NCBI GenBank assembly: GCA_945897805.1
Contig: CAMDFX010000005.1
Coordinates: forward strand, 131,501 to 195,500
Source: Chryseobacterium gleum
GTDB taxonomy: Bacteria; Bacteroidota; Bacteroidia; Flavobacteriales_D; Crocinitomicaceae
Direction of reading: 5' to 3'
DNA length: 64,000 nt
Below the pieces are notes generated by a model that was not told where the DNA came from, did no database searches, and worked only from the letters and a program-made list of their open reading frames with translations. Positions 46,751-53,987 of this stretch are shown here, piece after piece. Numbering within the stretch: the stretch's first letter is position 1; the number at the start of each line of letters is the position of its first letter. Both the position numbers and the translations under genes were made by a program.

Positions 46751-46766
46751 TTAGCATATCAAATAA

Positions 46767-48227
46767 TCACTTCAATAAATCCGTTGAAATTTTTGCTGAA
46801 AGCAAGCACAATGGAATTCCGCCTCCCGGATGAACACTTCCACCGGCGAAATACAAACCGTTGATTTTAGAAAAATTCGGATGTCTGAAAAAGGCTGCCA
46901 TTCGGTCGTTTGAACTCGCTCCATACAAAGCTCCCGCGAAACTTGAAGTGCGCTGCTCGATGCGAATTGGATCCAAATAATCTTCCTCTTCAATCAAAGA
47001 TTCAATGTCAGTTTTCAATAAACGATTCAACTTTTGAATCACATTTTGTCTGATTTGATTGCGCATTTCCTCCCAATCTTGCCCCGAATTGCTCGGGACG
47101 TTCACCATCACAAACCAATTTTCACCCGTTTCTGGGGCATCATTTGGATTCATTTTAGAGCTGATGTGAATGTAAACGGTCGGGTAGTCACAAACACTTT
47201 TGTTTTCAAAAATAGTACTGAATTCCTTTTGATAATCAGCCGAAAAGAAAATGTTGTGTAAATCCAATTGTGAGAATTTTTGCTTAATTCCCCAATAAAA
47301 AATCATCGCTGAACTCGAAGGTTCTTGCGCCAACGTTTTGGGATTCAAAGTTTCCTTGGGAAGCAATTTTTTGTATGCTGGTTTGATATCGGAATTGCAA
47401 AGTACGATCTCCGAAAAAATCTGCTCGGCTCCGATTCTAATGCCTTTCACAGATTTATTTTCAACCAAAATTTCATCTGCTTTTTGATTGAGGTGAAATT
47501 TTACGCCCAGTTCTTCTGCCAAAGTAACCAACGACGTTGTAATCGAGTGCATGCCTTTGGTAGGAAAAAAAGTGCCAATCTCTTGCTCCAAATGCGGAAT
47601 AATATTCAAAATTCCTGGCGCCAAATAGGGATTTGAACCATTGTAAGTTGCATAACGATCAAATATTTGCACCAATTTGGGGTGATTCAACGCTTTTTCA
47701 TTCGCTTTATGCATCGTGGTAAAAATATTGAGCCAAGGCATGTAAGCGATGCAACGTAAAATGGCTTTACTGAAATAATTCCCGACTTTATGCAAAGAAT
47801 TTTCCAAAAACGCTTGGTATGTCGCTCTGTAAATCAGCGCACTGCGGTCGTAATGCAGTTTCATTGGTTTTGAATCGACTTTCAAAGTGCGTTCAATTTC
47901 GGCAAAAAGTTCTTCTTTGGAAGCGCTGAAAGGCAAAAAAGTACCATCTTCAAAAAAATAGTGACAAACGGTTTTACAGCGTTCATATTCAAAATAATCA
48001 CTTGGATTTTTGCCAGAAATAGTAAACAATTCCTCAACCAAATGCGGCATGGTAAACAAAGAAGGCCCAGCATCAAATCGATAATCTCCCAATTGTGTGA
48101 CGGTCAATTTTCCTCCCAAATAAGCATTTGCTTCATACACATCCACGGCGAATCCTTTGTTTGCCAAGCGAATCGCAGAAGCAATCCCCGCAATTCCAGA
48201 CCCTATAACAATTGCTTTTCTAGCCAC
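46767..48227 (-). CDS. CrtI/CrtD-family carotenoid desaturase
   Basis: A 486-residue FAD-dependent desaturase of the phytoene desaturase family. The N-terminal dinucleotide-binding motif is VIGSGIAGIASAIRLANKG with YEANAYLGGKL, and the C-terminal FAD-contact block is LYFAGGSVHPGGGIPLCLLS. That ending and the solitary position away from crtB suggest the CrtD type (1-hydroxycarotenoid 3,4-desaturase) rather than CrtI, but I cannot separate the two with certainty. It implies a carotenoid-pigmented organism. A -7 element lies upstream at 48273-48280. Confidence 0.88.
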   Translation of the reverse strand: MARKAIVIGSGIAGIASAIRLANKGFAVDVYEANAYLGGKLTVTQLGDYRFDAGPSLFTMPHLVEELFTISGKNPSDYFEYERCKTVCHYFFEDGTFLPFSASKEELFAEIERTLKVDSKPMKLHYDRSALIYRATYQAFLENSLHKVGNYFSKAILRCIAYMPWLNIFTTMHKANEKALNHPKLVQIFDRYATYNGSNPYLAPGILNIIPHLEQEIGTFFPTKGMHSITTSLVTLAEELGVKFHLNQKADEILVENKSVKGIRIGAEQIFSEIVLCNSDIKPAYKKLLPKETLNPKTLAQEPSSSAMIFYWGIKQKFSQLDLHNIFFSADYQKEFSTIFENKSVCDYPTVYIHISSKMNPNDAPETGENWFVMVNVPSNSGQDWEEMRNQIRQNVIQKLNRLLKTDIESLIEEEDYLDPIRIEQRTSSFAGALYGASSNDRMAAFFRHPNFSKINGLYFAGGSVHPGGGIPLCLLSAKISTDLLK

Positions 48228-48272
48228 TTTTGTATTTTTTGTAAAGCTATCTTTTTCTAGCTAGTTATGGAA

Positions 48273-48280
48273 CAAAATTA
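48273..48280 (-). promoter_or_regulatory. -7 element of the desaturase gene
   Basis: On the minus strand TAATTTTG, 45 bases before the ATG at 48227. No -33 TTG at a standard distance. Confidence 0.35.
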
Positions 48281-48406
48281 GGGAGGAAAAGTTTGGGGAA
48301 GGAAGGATTTATAATACAAATATTGATGACTCATGCACAATTTGGCATTACTCTTTAGTTTGCAGGAAATCTCGATATATTTAAAATTGAATCAAGATAA
48401 ATTAGG

Positions 48407-48480
48407 TTTTTTACCCACAAAAAAAAAGGTTGCTATTTTTAGCAACCTTTTAACTTTTGTAGCGAGGACTCGAACGAGCG
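48407..48480 (-). repeat. truncated duplicate of the initiator tRNA 3' end and terminator
   Basis: A near copy of 48914-48990. It carries the tRNA T arm and 3' acceptor strand (minus strand CGCTCGTTCGAGTCCTCGCT) and the terminator. It lacks five bases of the T stem (ACTCG) and the whole 5' two thirds of the tRNA. Loop bases of the terminator differ (TTTT against AAAC) while the stem is kept. The upstream edge is sharp and borders a palindrome at 48481. Confidence 0.85.
48419..48451 (-). terminator. duplicated terminator downstream of the GIY-YIG gene
   Basis: A perfect 12-bp stem (48424-48435 / 48440-48451) with a 4-base loop. On the minus strand it is followed by nine T. It can end transcripts of the GIY-YIG gene. 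Confidence 0.85.
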
Positions 48481-48496
48481 TCCGTCGACTGACGGA
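48481..48496. repeat. palindrome at the junction of the duplicate
   Basis: TCCGTC-GACT-GACGGA, directly beside the truncated tRNA copy. It matches the palindrome at 46636-46651 in 15 of 16 bases when read on the other strand. Confidence 0.6.
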
Positions 48497-48512
48497 TAGG
48501 AGCCAAAAAATA

Positions 48513-48773
48513 TTATTCTATCAAAAAAATTTCATCCATATACTTGTTTACTATTTCAGTTCTAAGGTAATTCCTTCCTCTACTCGATTTTAATTGCTTT
48601 TCTAGCTTCATCGCTTCTCCTTTGCTTTCAAAAAACTCAACATAAACAACTATCCAAGGTCTGTATAAAACTGTAAACCCTTTTGTTCCTAATTTATTAT
48701 GTGATTTAAAGCGTTCAAGCAATCCTGACGTATATCCGATATAGATCTTATCAAAACTATTCGAATAAAACAT
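48513..48773 (-). CDS. GIY-YIG nuclease-like protein, N-terminally disrupted
   Basis: An 86-residue GIY-YIG domain protein close to the UPF0213/YhbQ-like group of small nucleases. FDKIYIGYTSGLLERFKSHN carries the YIG part and the catalytic arginine region, and EAMKLEKQLK holds the conserved glutamate. The first strand, which carries the tyrosine of 'GIY', is missing from this frame. It is found in the next frame: an ATG at 48786 gives MYVTYVL and then runs into TAG. A two-base loss near 48765 would explain this, so the gene may be inactive or be made from the internal ATG in shortened form. It is bracketed by the initiator tRNA gene and a truncated copy of its 3' end. Confidence 0.7.
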   Translation of the reverse strand: MFYSNSFDKIYIGYTSGLLERFKSHNKLGTKGFTVLYRPWIVVYVEFFESKGEAMKLEKQLKSSRGRNYLRTEIVNKYMDEIFLIE

Positions 48774-48913
48774 AAGTGACGTACATTAGATTTATTTAGG
48801 TGGTAATTGAAATTTCTTTAAAATAAATTTACTCATTTTTTTTGAAATCACAAAATGAAAATTTTAGGAAATTAATTTGAGTCAATTTCTCTAAAGCTTT
48901 TACAGCAATATGA

Positions 48914-49037
<124 letters not shown>

Positions 49038-49089
49038 CTCTAAGCACTCTAAACGCTAAAAACAAACAAGTTTAATTTTTATCGTGCCA

Positions 49090-49120
49090 CAAAGATACAT
49101 CCTTTATTTGGATTTACAAA
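49090..49120 (-). promoter_or_regulatory. tRNA-fMet promoter
   Basis: On the minus strand: TTTG (49120-49117), 19 bases, TATCTTTG (49097-49090). The tRNA 5' end lies 52 bases downstream, so a leader must be removed, as by RNase P. Confidence 0.75.
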
Positions 49121-49254
49121 CTTAAATTTCAAATTTTGGGGATTTAACGAATTTTAACTGTCGGAAAAGAAAGGCTTTTTAGTTCAATTTTCATTTTTTT
49201 GGGGTTTTTTAGTTTTGAAATTCGATATTGTTTTCATTCTATTTTTATTCGACT

Positions 49255-49273
49255 TACTTTTGTAGTAGATTTG
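49255..49273 (+). promoter_or_regulatory. two -7 elements for mrdA-rodA
   Basis: TACTTTTG (49255-49262) and TAGATTTG (49266-49273) both fit TAnnTTTG. The best TTG is 24 bases before the first. They leave a leader of about 85-95 bases. Confidence 0.4.
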
Positions 49274-49359
49274 ATTTTCAATGCAAAAAAAATCAATCTA
49301 AAACAGCAATTAATAACTCATTTTAAAAGAAGCGGCGCTTTGCGCTCAACAATCGATTC

Positions 49360-51255
49360 ATGAATACAGATGCCAGAAGATACGTAATTCTCATTTTTTT
49401 CTTGGTCATTGGTGTGATATATTCTATTCGCTTGTTTTACATGCAAGTAGTGGACGATAGTTGGACACTTCGCGCGCAAGAAATTGCTGAAAAAAGGCAT
49501 GTTGCAGTGCCGCCTCGGGGGATTGTGAAGGACCGTAATGGAAAAAAAATTGTCATCAACAAAACCTACTACAACCTCATGATGTGCGAAAAAGAAATCA
49601 AACATTTTGATACTGTCGCATTTGCAAAATTGATTGGTTGGACACCTGAAAAAGTCAAATATCGATTCAAAGAAATCTACTACGAAGAAGGTTTCGACAA
49701 AAATCCAAAAACGAAAGTGAGAAATGTTCCTCGTTACCAAAAAATGAGAAAATATGCATTCGTAAAGGAAATGACCACTGAAGAAATGGCCGTAATTGCA
49801 CCATATTTAGGAAATTTCCCCGGATTCTTTGAAGAAATCACCAGCATGAGAAGCTATCCTTGTGCAAATGCTGCAAATATTTTAGGATATGTAAGCGAAG
49901 TAAACGGTCAAGAAGTGGAAGAAGATCGCTTTTATCGTTCTGGTGACAATATTGGTCGCGCAGGTTTGGAAAGATTTTACGAAACAGATTTACGCGGAAG
50001 AAAAGGCGTTCATTACATCGTAACATCCGCTATGAACAACGCCATTGAGCCCTATGCAAATGGAAAATATGATACAACCGCCAAACAAGGCCCTGTGCTA
50101 AACTTGAGTGTTGATATTGACTTACAAGCTTATGGCGAATCATTAATGGTCAATAAAAGAGGCTGTATTGTGGCGATTGAACCTTCATCAGGCGAAATTT
50201 TAGCCATGGTTTCTGCACCAACTTTTGATCCGAATTTATTTGTTGGAAGGCGCGCGACTTCTCAAAATTATCCGCGGTTGTTGCTCGACAAAGACAAACC
50301 ACTTTATCCAAGACCTTTGCAAGCTGAATATCCTCCAGGTTCGATTTTTAAGTTATTGCAATCCGTTATTGGTTTACAAGAAGGCGCAATTACTATAAAT
50401 ACTGGTTTTCCTTGCAATAAAAGTTTGGTAGGTTGCCACAACCATCCAAGTGCAGGAAATATCATGGAAGCAGTACAAATGTCTTGTAATCCATATTATT
50501 ATCAAGCAGTTAGAAGAATTATTCAAGGTGGGCGAAAAAAAGGATTGTATGCAGATGCTGAAGAAGGATTGCGCATTTGGTCGAAATACATGCAAAGTTT
50601 TGGTTTGGGACATAAATTAGATTCTGATATTCCAGGAATTCGCGGTGGATTGATTCCTGATCCGAATTATTATGACAATGAATTTCCTTCCAAAAAACGG
50701 CCTTACGGCCATCATCAATGGGCATTTTCAACGATTCGATCTATTTCCATCGGACAAGGAGAAGTAAAAGTAACACCGCTTCAAATGGCAAATATCGCCG
50801 CTTTGATTGCAAACAGAGGTTGGTTTTATACGCCACATTTTGTAAAATCAATTGGAAGGCAAGGACCAAAACCTATTTACACAAAGAAAAACTTTACGAT
50901 GGTAAAATCTCAACATTTTGACCCAGTGATTGAAGGAATGCGACGCGTTGTAAATGAAGGCGGTGGAACGGCTAGGAGAGCGAGATTGGAGGACATCGTC
51001 ATTTGTGGAAAAACAGGTACAGCACAAAATCCGCAAGGGGAAGATCACTCTGTTTTCATTGCATTTGCTCCAATGAATAATCCCAAAATAGCAATTTCTG
51101 TTTACGTTGAAAATGCAGGTGCAGGTGGTACTTGGGCAGCGCCAATAGCCAGTTTGATGATTGAAAAATACTTGAAAAATAAAATTTCAGACCCAGAAAA
51201 AGAGAAACGCATTTTGGAAGCAAATTTGATGAACGTAGTTAAAAGAGGAAAATGA
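49360..51255 (+). CDS. mrdA: penicillin-binding protein 2
   Basis: A peptidoglycan transpeptidase for cell elongation, 631 residues. One N-terminal membrane anchor (about 9-28), then the dimerisation domain (PPRGIVKDRNGKKIVINK), then the transpeptidase domain. Active-site motifs are all present: SxxK in PPGSIFKLLQ, SxN in QMSCNPYYY, and KTG in CGKTGTAQN. It overlaps rodA by four bases (ATGA), so the two are translationally coupled. The mreBCD genes that usually precede this pair are not next to it; upstream is the tRNA-fMet region. Confidence 0.94.
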   Translation: MNTDARRYVILIFFLVIGVIYSIRLFYMQVVDDSWTLRAQEIAEKRHVAVPPRGIVKDRNGKKIVINKTYYNLMMCEKEIKHFDTVAFAKLIGWTPEKVKYRFKEIYYEEGFDKNPKTKVRNVPRYQKMRKYAFVKEMTTEEMAVIAPYLGNFPGFFEEITSMRSYPCANAANILGYVSEVNGQEVEEDRFYRSGDNIGRAGLERFYETDLRGRKGVHYIVTSAMNNAIEPYANGKYDTTAKQGPVLNLSVDIDLQAYGESLMVNKRGCIVAIEPSSGEILAMVSAPTFDPNLFVGRRATSQNYPRLLLDKDKPLYPRPLQAEYPPGSIFKLLQSVIGLQEGAITINTGFPCNKSLVGCHNHPSAGNIMEAVQMSCNPYYYQAVRRIIQGGRKKGLYADAEEGLRIWSKYMQSFGLGHKLDSDIPGIRGGLIPDPNYYDNEFPSKKRPYGHHQWAFSTIRSISIGQGEVKVTPLQMANIAALIANRGWFYTPHFVKSIGRQGPKPIYTKKNFTMVKSQHFDPVIEGMRRVVNEGGGTARRARLEDIVICGKTGTAQNPQGEDHSVFIAFAPMNNPKIAISVYVENAGAGGTWAAPIASLMIEKYLKNKISDPEKEKRILEANLMNVVKRGK

Positions 51256-52649
51256 GTAGAAATCAATCACTAACATCAAACGTTGATTGGGGTTTACTGA
51301 TCGTCTTTTTCCTAATGCTTGGCATGGGAGTTGCCAATGTTTATTCCGTTGCATACAATGAAGATCATCCTAATTTTTTTGATTTTTCGCAGAAATATGG
51401 CAAGCAAATTTTGTGGATTGGATTTTCACTATTCCTGGGAATTGTAGTCTTTTTAATTGATTCTGATATTTACAGAAAATTTGCCATCCCAATCTATTTA
51501 TTTTGCATAGGCATGTTGGTTCTGGTGCTATTTATGCCTGCCGTAAACGGTGCTCACGCATGGTTAGGCTTCGGTTCCCTGGGAATTCAACCGGCTGAAT
51601 TTGCTAAAATCGGAACAGCCATAGCGCTCGGAAGATACATTAATAGTTTAAATGTCAACCAACAAAATGTAAAAACAGTGATTCTTGCAAATATAATTTT
51701 GCTCGGACCAATGGTTTTAATTCTAATGCAACCTGATGCGGGATCGTTTGTCGTTTTCACTTCTTTCTTGTTTGTTATGTATCGCGAAGGTTTGACTTAT
51801 GACCCCATTATTTTGAAATTGGTAAACCTAATCCCTGGAATCAAATTCAAAAGCACTTGGGTGGGAAGTCACTTTATTCCGATTTTATTTGCAGTTGTAT
51901 TTTTATCGCTTGTAACCTTGTTAATGAGCAACAATGTGCTCACTTTTGAATTCTGGCCAGGATTAGAAATTCCAGGATTCTATGGCGTTTTGATTTCACT
52001 TTTCCTTTTAGGTTTGTTTTCTTACTTTATTTTACGATGGATTTCTTCAAAAAGAGATCGCGAGAAAGTAACTGTCATCGTGTTGATTGGATTCATCATG
52101 GCTGCTGGCATTTCAACATCAGTGAATGTTGGCTTTCAAGGATTGGCAATTCACCAAAAAGAACGCATTGAATTGTTTTTGGGAATGCGTGAAGACCCAA
52201 ATGGCGACGATTATAACCGAAATCGCGCCATGGCAGCCGTTGGTTCTGGGGGTTTAACTGGAAAAGGATATAAAAATGCCAGTTTAGCAAGCGTGGAATC
52301 AAATCATGTTCCTGAAAGTGAAACAGACTTTATTTTTTGTCCTTTGGCAGAAGAATGGGGGTTTGTCGGCAGTTTGGTCATCATGTTTTTATTCATGTTT
52401 ATGTTGATTCGTATCATCACGATTGCAGAGCGGCAAAAGTCACGATTCAACCGGGTTTATGCATATTCTGTGGCGATGATTATTTTCTACCATTTCGCCA
52501 TTAATATTGGGATGAATATTGGATTCGCACCGGTTATTGGAATTCCTTTACCATTCTTTAGCTATGGTGGTTCATCAATGATGTCATTTTCAGTAATGAT
52601 GTTTATCTTGATTAAACTTGACAGCCAAAGAAACGACGTACTAAGTTAA
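51252..52649 (+). CDS. rodA: rod shape-determining protein RodA
   Basis: A SEDS-family peptidoglycan glycosyltransferase that works with PBP2. It has 465 residues and about ten membrane segments, longer than the roughly 370 of E. coli RodA. The extra length lies in the middle (about 170-270), which contains additional hydrophobic segments. Conserved blocks: NGAHAWLGFGSLGIQPAEFAK, MQPDAGSFVVF, VPESETDFIFCPLAEEWGF and PLPFFSYGGSSM. The start codon overlaps the mrdA stop. Its stop lies two bases from the stop of the convergent DUF2490 gene, with no terminator between. Confidence 0.94.
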   Translation: MSRNQSLTSNVDWGLLIVFFLMLGMGVANVYSVAYNEDHPNFFDFSQKYGKQILWIGFSLFLGIVVFLIDSDIYRKFAIPIYLFCIGMLVLVLFMPAVNGAHAWLGFGSLGIQPAEFAKIGTAIALGRYINSLNVNQQNVKTVILANIILLGPMVLILMQPDAGSFVVFTSFLFVMYREGLTYDPIILKLVNLIPGIKFKSTWVGSHFIPILFAVVFLSLVTLLMSNNVLTFEFWPGLEIPGFYGVLISLFLLGLFSYFILRWISSKRDREKVTVIVLIGFIMAAGISTSVNVGFQGLAIHQKERIELFLGMREDPNGDDYNRNRAMAAVGSGGLTGKGYKNASLASVESNHVPESETDFIFCPLAEEWGFVGSLVIMFLFMFMLIRIITIAERQKSRFNRVYAYSVAMIIFYHFAINIGMNIGFAPVIGIPLPFFSYGGSSMMSFSVMMFILIKLDSQRNDVLS

Positions 52650-52651
52650 AG

Positions 52652-53413
52652 TTATTCTTCTGCTTCTAATTCGGGATGTTTTTTCAATTTTTTTTTAGCC
52701 TTTGCTTTCGCGCGTTTGGCTTTTTCCTCAGGAGTCAATTTTTCCCAATCATAATTGTAAGTCAAAGAAAAAATATGCTCGGTTTCATTCTTAGGCAAAT
52801 TGATACTTTGACCAAAAATATATTTGACATCTAAGCTTTTTGGACCTTTTAAATTGTAGGAAGTTCCGAGCGCTAAGCGATATTTGGTAAATCTTTTTCC
52901 CAATTCTTTGTTAGCCATACTGTAAAACCACTCGCCAGAAATTACTGGTGTAAATCTGCTGTTTTTATTGAAATGAAAAGTCAATGACGGTTTTAAACGA
53001 ATAGCTTGATCAAATTCAGGTGAATAATTTCCCACAGTTTGCAATGTGCCAAAAGTAGATTGATATCTAAGTCTGAAAGAAGGGTCAACATGTTTGTATT
53101 TCGCTTTAAACTCAATATTGAAATTCAATCTATTATCAAAAACATAATTTCGATATTGATTTTCTTTGAAAAGCATTCTGTAATCAGCAGAAATTTTAAC
53201 TCCATCAATAATTTTATACGACAAGGAAAGCTGCGGGAAAATTGTACCCGGAGCACTAAAATCGTAAAACCGTAAATCTAATGATGCTGCAGCTGTCAAC
53301 TTTGAAGTTAATTTTCTATTCACTCCACCACTCAGCCAAGTTTGAGGAACAACTTGTGCAAAAGTGAGTCCACCAAAAAACAAAAAGCCTACCAACAATC
53401 TGTTTTTCATCAT
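52652..53413 (-). CDS. DUF2490 outer membrane protein
   Basis: 253 residues. The signal peptide ends near FAQ20. The strand-rich body with SLDLRFYDFSAPGTIFPQLS and QYRNYVFDNRLNFNIEFK is typical of DUF2490, a family of outer-membrane barrel-like proteins of unknown role. The C-terminus is an odd, very basic tail (KAKRAKAKAKKKLKKHPE). The start codon shares one base with the stop of the lipoprotein gene upstream (TAATG), so the pair is translationally coupled. Confidence 0.8.
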   Translation of the reverse strand: MMKNRLLVGFLFFGGLTFAQVVPQTWLSGGVNRKLTSKLTAAASLDLRFYDFSAPGTIFPQLSLSYKIIDGVKISADYRMLFKENQYRNYVFDNRLNFNIEFKAKYKHVDPSFRLRYQSTFGTLQTVGNYSPEFDQAIRLKPSLTFHFNKNSRFTPVISGEWFYSMANKELGKRFTKYRLALGTSYNLKGPKSLDVKYIFGQSINLPKNETEHIFSLTYNYDWEKLTPEEKAKRAKAKAKKKLKKHPELEAEE

Positions 53414-53826
53414 TAATCTTTGATGGTAATTGTACCAACATCTACAGTTGATTTATTTTTTGTTATTTCAGCTGAAACCAACAAAGTCTCTTGCCCACTT
53501 GGACAAGGGTTTTCTAACGAATAGAAACACTGACCATAAACAAAAATTTGATATTTGCCTTTTGCCAAAAATGGAAACTCGAAGCTCCCATCATAGCTTG
53601 TTGCAATTTTATCATTGAAATAGGTTCCGTCAGCACCATAAATTATATAAACATCCACATCTTGACCGAAATATTCCGATGTAATTGCGGTGCCTGACAC
53701 ATTGTAATCTTGAATGTAAACTTTTCCCTTGATAGTTGATGTACCACCTTGACCAGCAGATTTATTACAAGATAATAGAAACGATAAAATTGAAATAGTA
53801 ATTACTAGAGAAAGAACTTGTTTCAT
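53413..53826 (-). CDS. small lipoprotein with regulatory-like beta domain
   Basis: 137 residues. The lipobox FLLSC puts the lipidated cysteine at C20. The mature part looks like a carboxypeptidase-regulatory-like beta-sandwich: IKGKVYIQDYNVSGT at its start and TSYDGSFEFPFLAKGKYQIF in the middle. Role unknown; it may be a partner of the DUF2490 protein with which it is coupled (TAATG overlap). A consensus promoter lies upstream. Confidence 0.78.
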   Translation of the reverse strand: MKQVLSLVITISILSFLLSCNKSAGQGGTSTIKGKVYIQDYNVSGTAITSEYFGQDVDVYIIYGADGTYFNDKIATSYDGSFEFPFLAKGKYQIFVYGQCFYSLENPCPSGQETLLVSAEITKNKSTVDVGTITIKD

Positions 53827-53861
53827 GTTGAATTTTAAATTTTAAGTTAATAAAAGTACCT

Positions 53862-53894
53862 CAAAATTATGAAAATAAGTACATTTATAATCAA
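53862..53894 (-). promoter_or_regulatory. promoter of the lipoprotein-DUF2490 operon
   Basis: On the minus strand: TTG (53894-53892), 22 bases, TAATTTTG (53869-53862), 35 bases before the ATG. Confidence 0.6.
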
Positions 53895-53987
53895 CCTTCA
53901 AGATTATAAATACGTCTGAAGTTAAATTTATGTTTATTTTTTGTTAATATTGGGTCAGTTTTCTATTTCATTTTCAATTCTCCAACT

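Larger units (their letters stand above)
49038..49359. other. 322-base intergenic region with divergent promoters
   Basis: Lies between the divergent tRNA-fMet and mrdA. It holds the tRNA promoter and two candidate -7 elements for mrdA. No gene or further structure was seen. Confidence 0.6.

Noticed and set aside
48333-48593. 86-codon open frame on the plus strand
   Set aside because: It runs through the duplicated tRNA end, the terminator and the palindrome. The protein is not plausible and overlaps the GIY-YIG gene.
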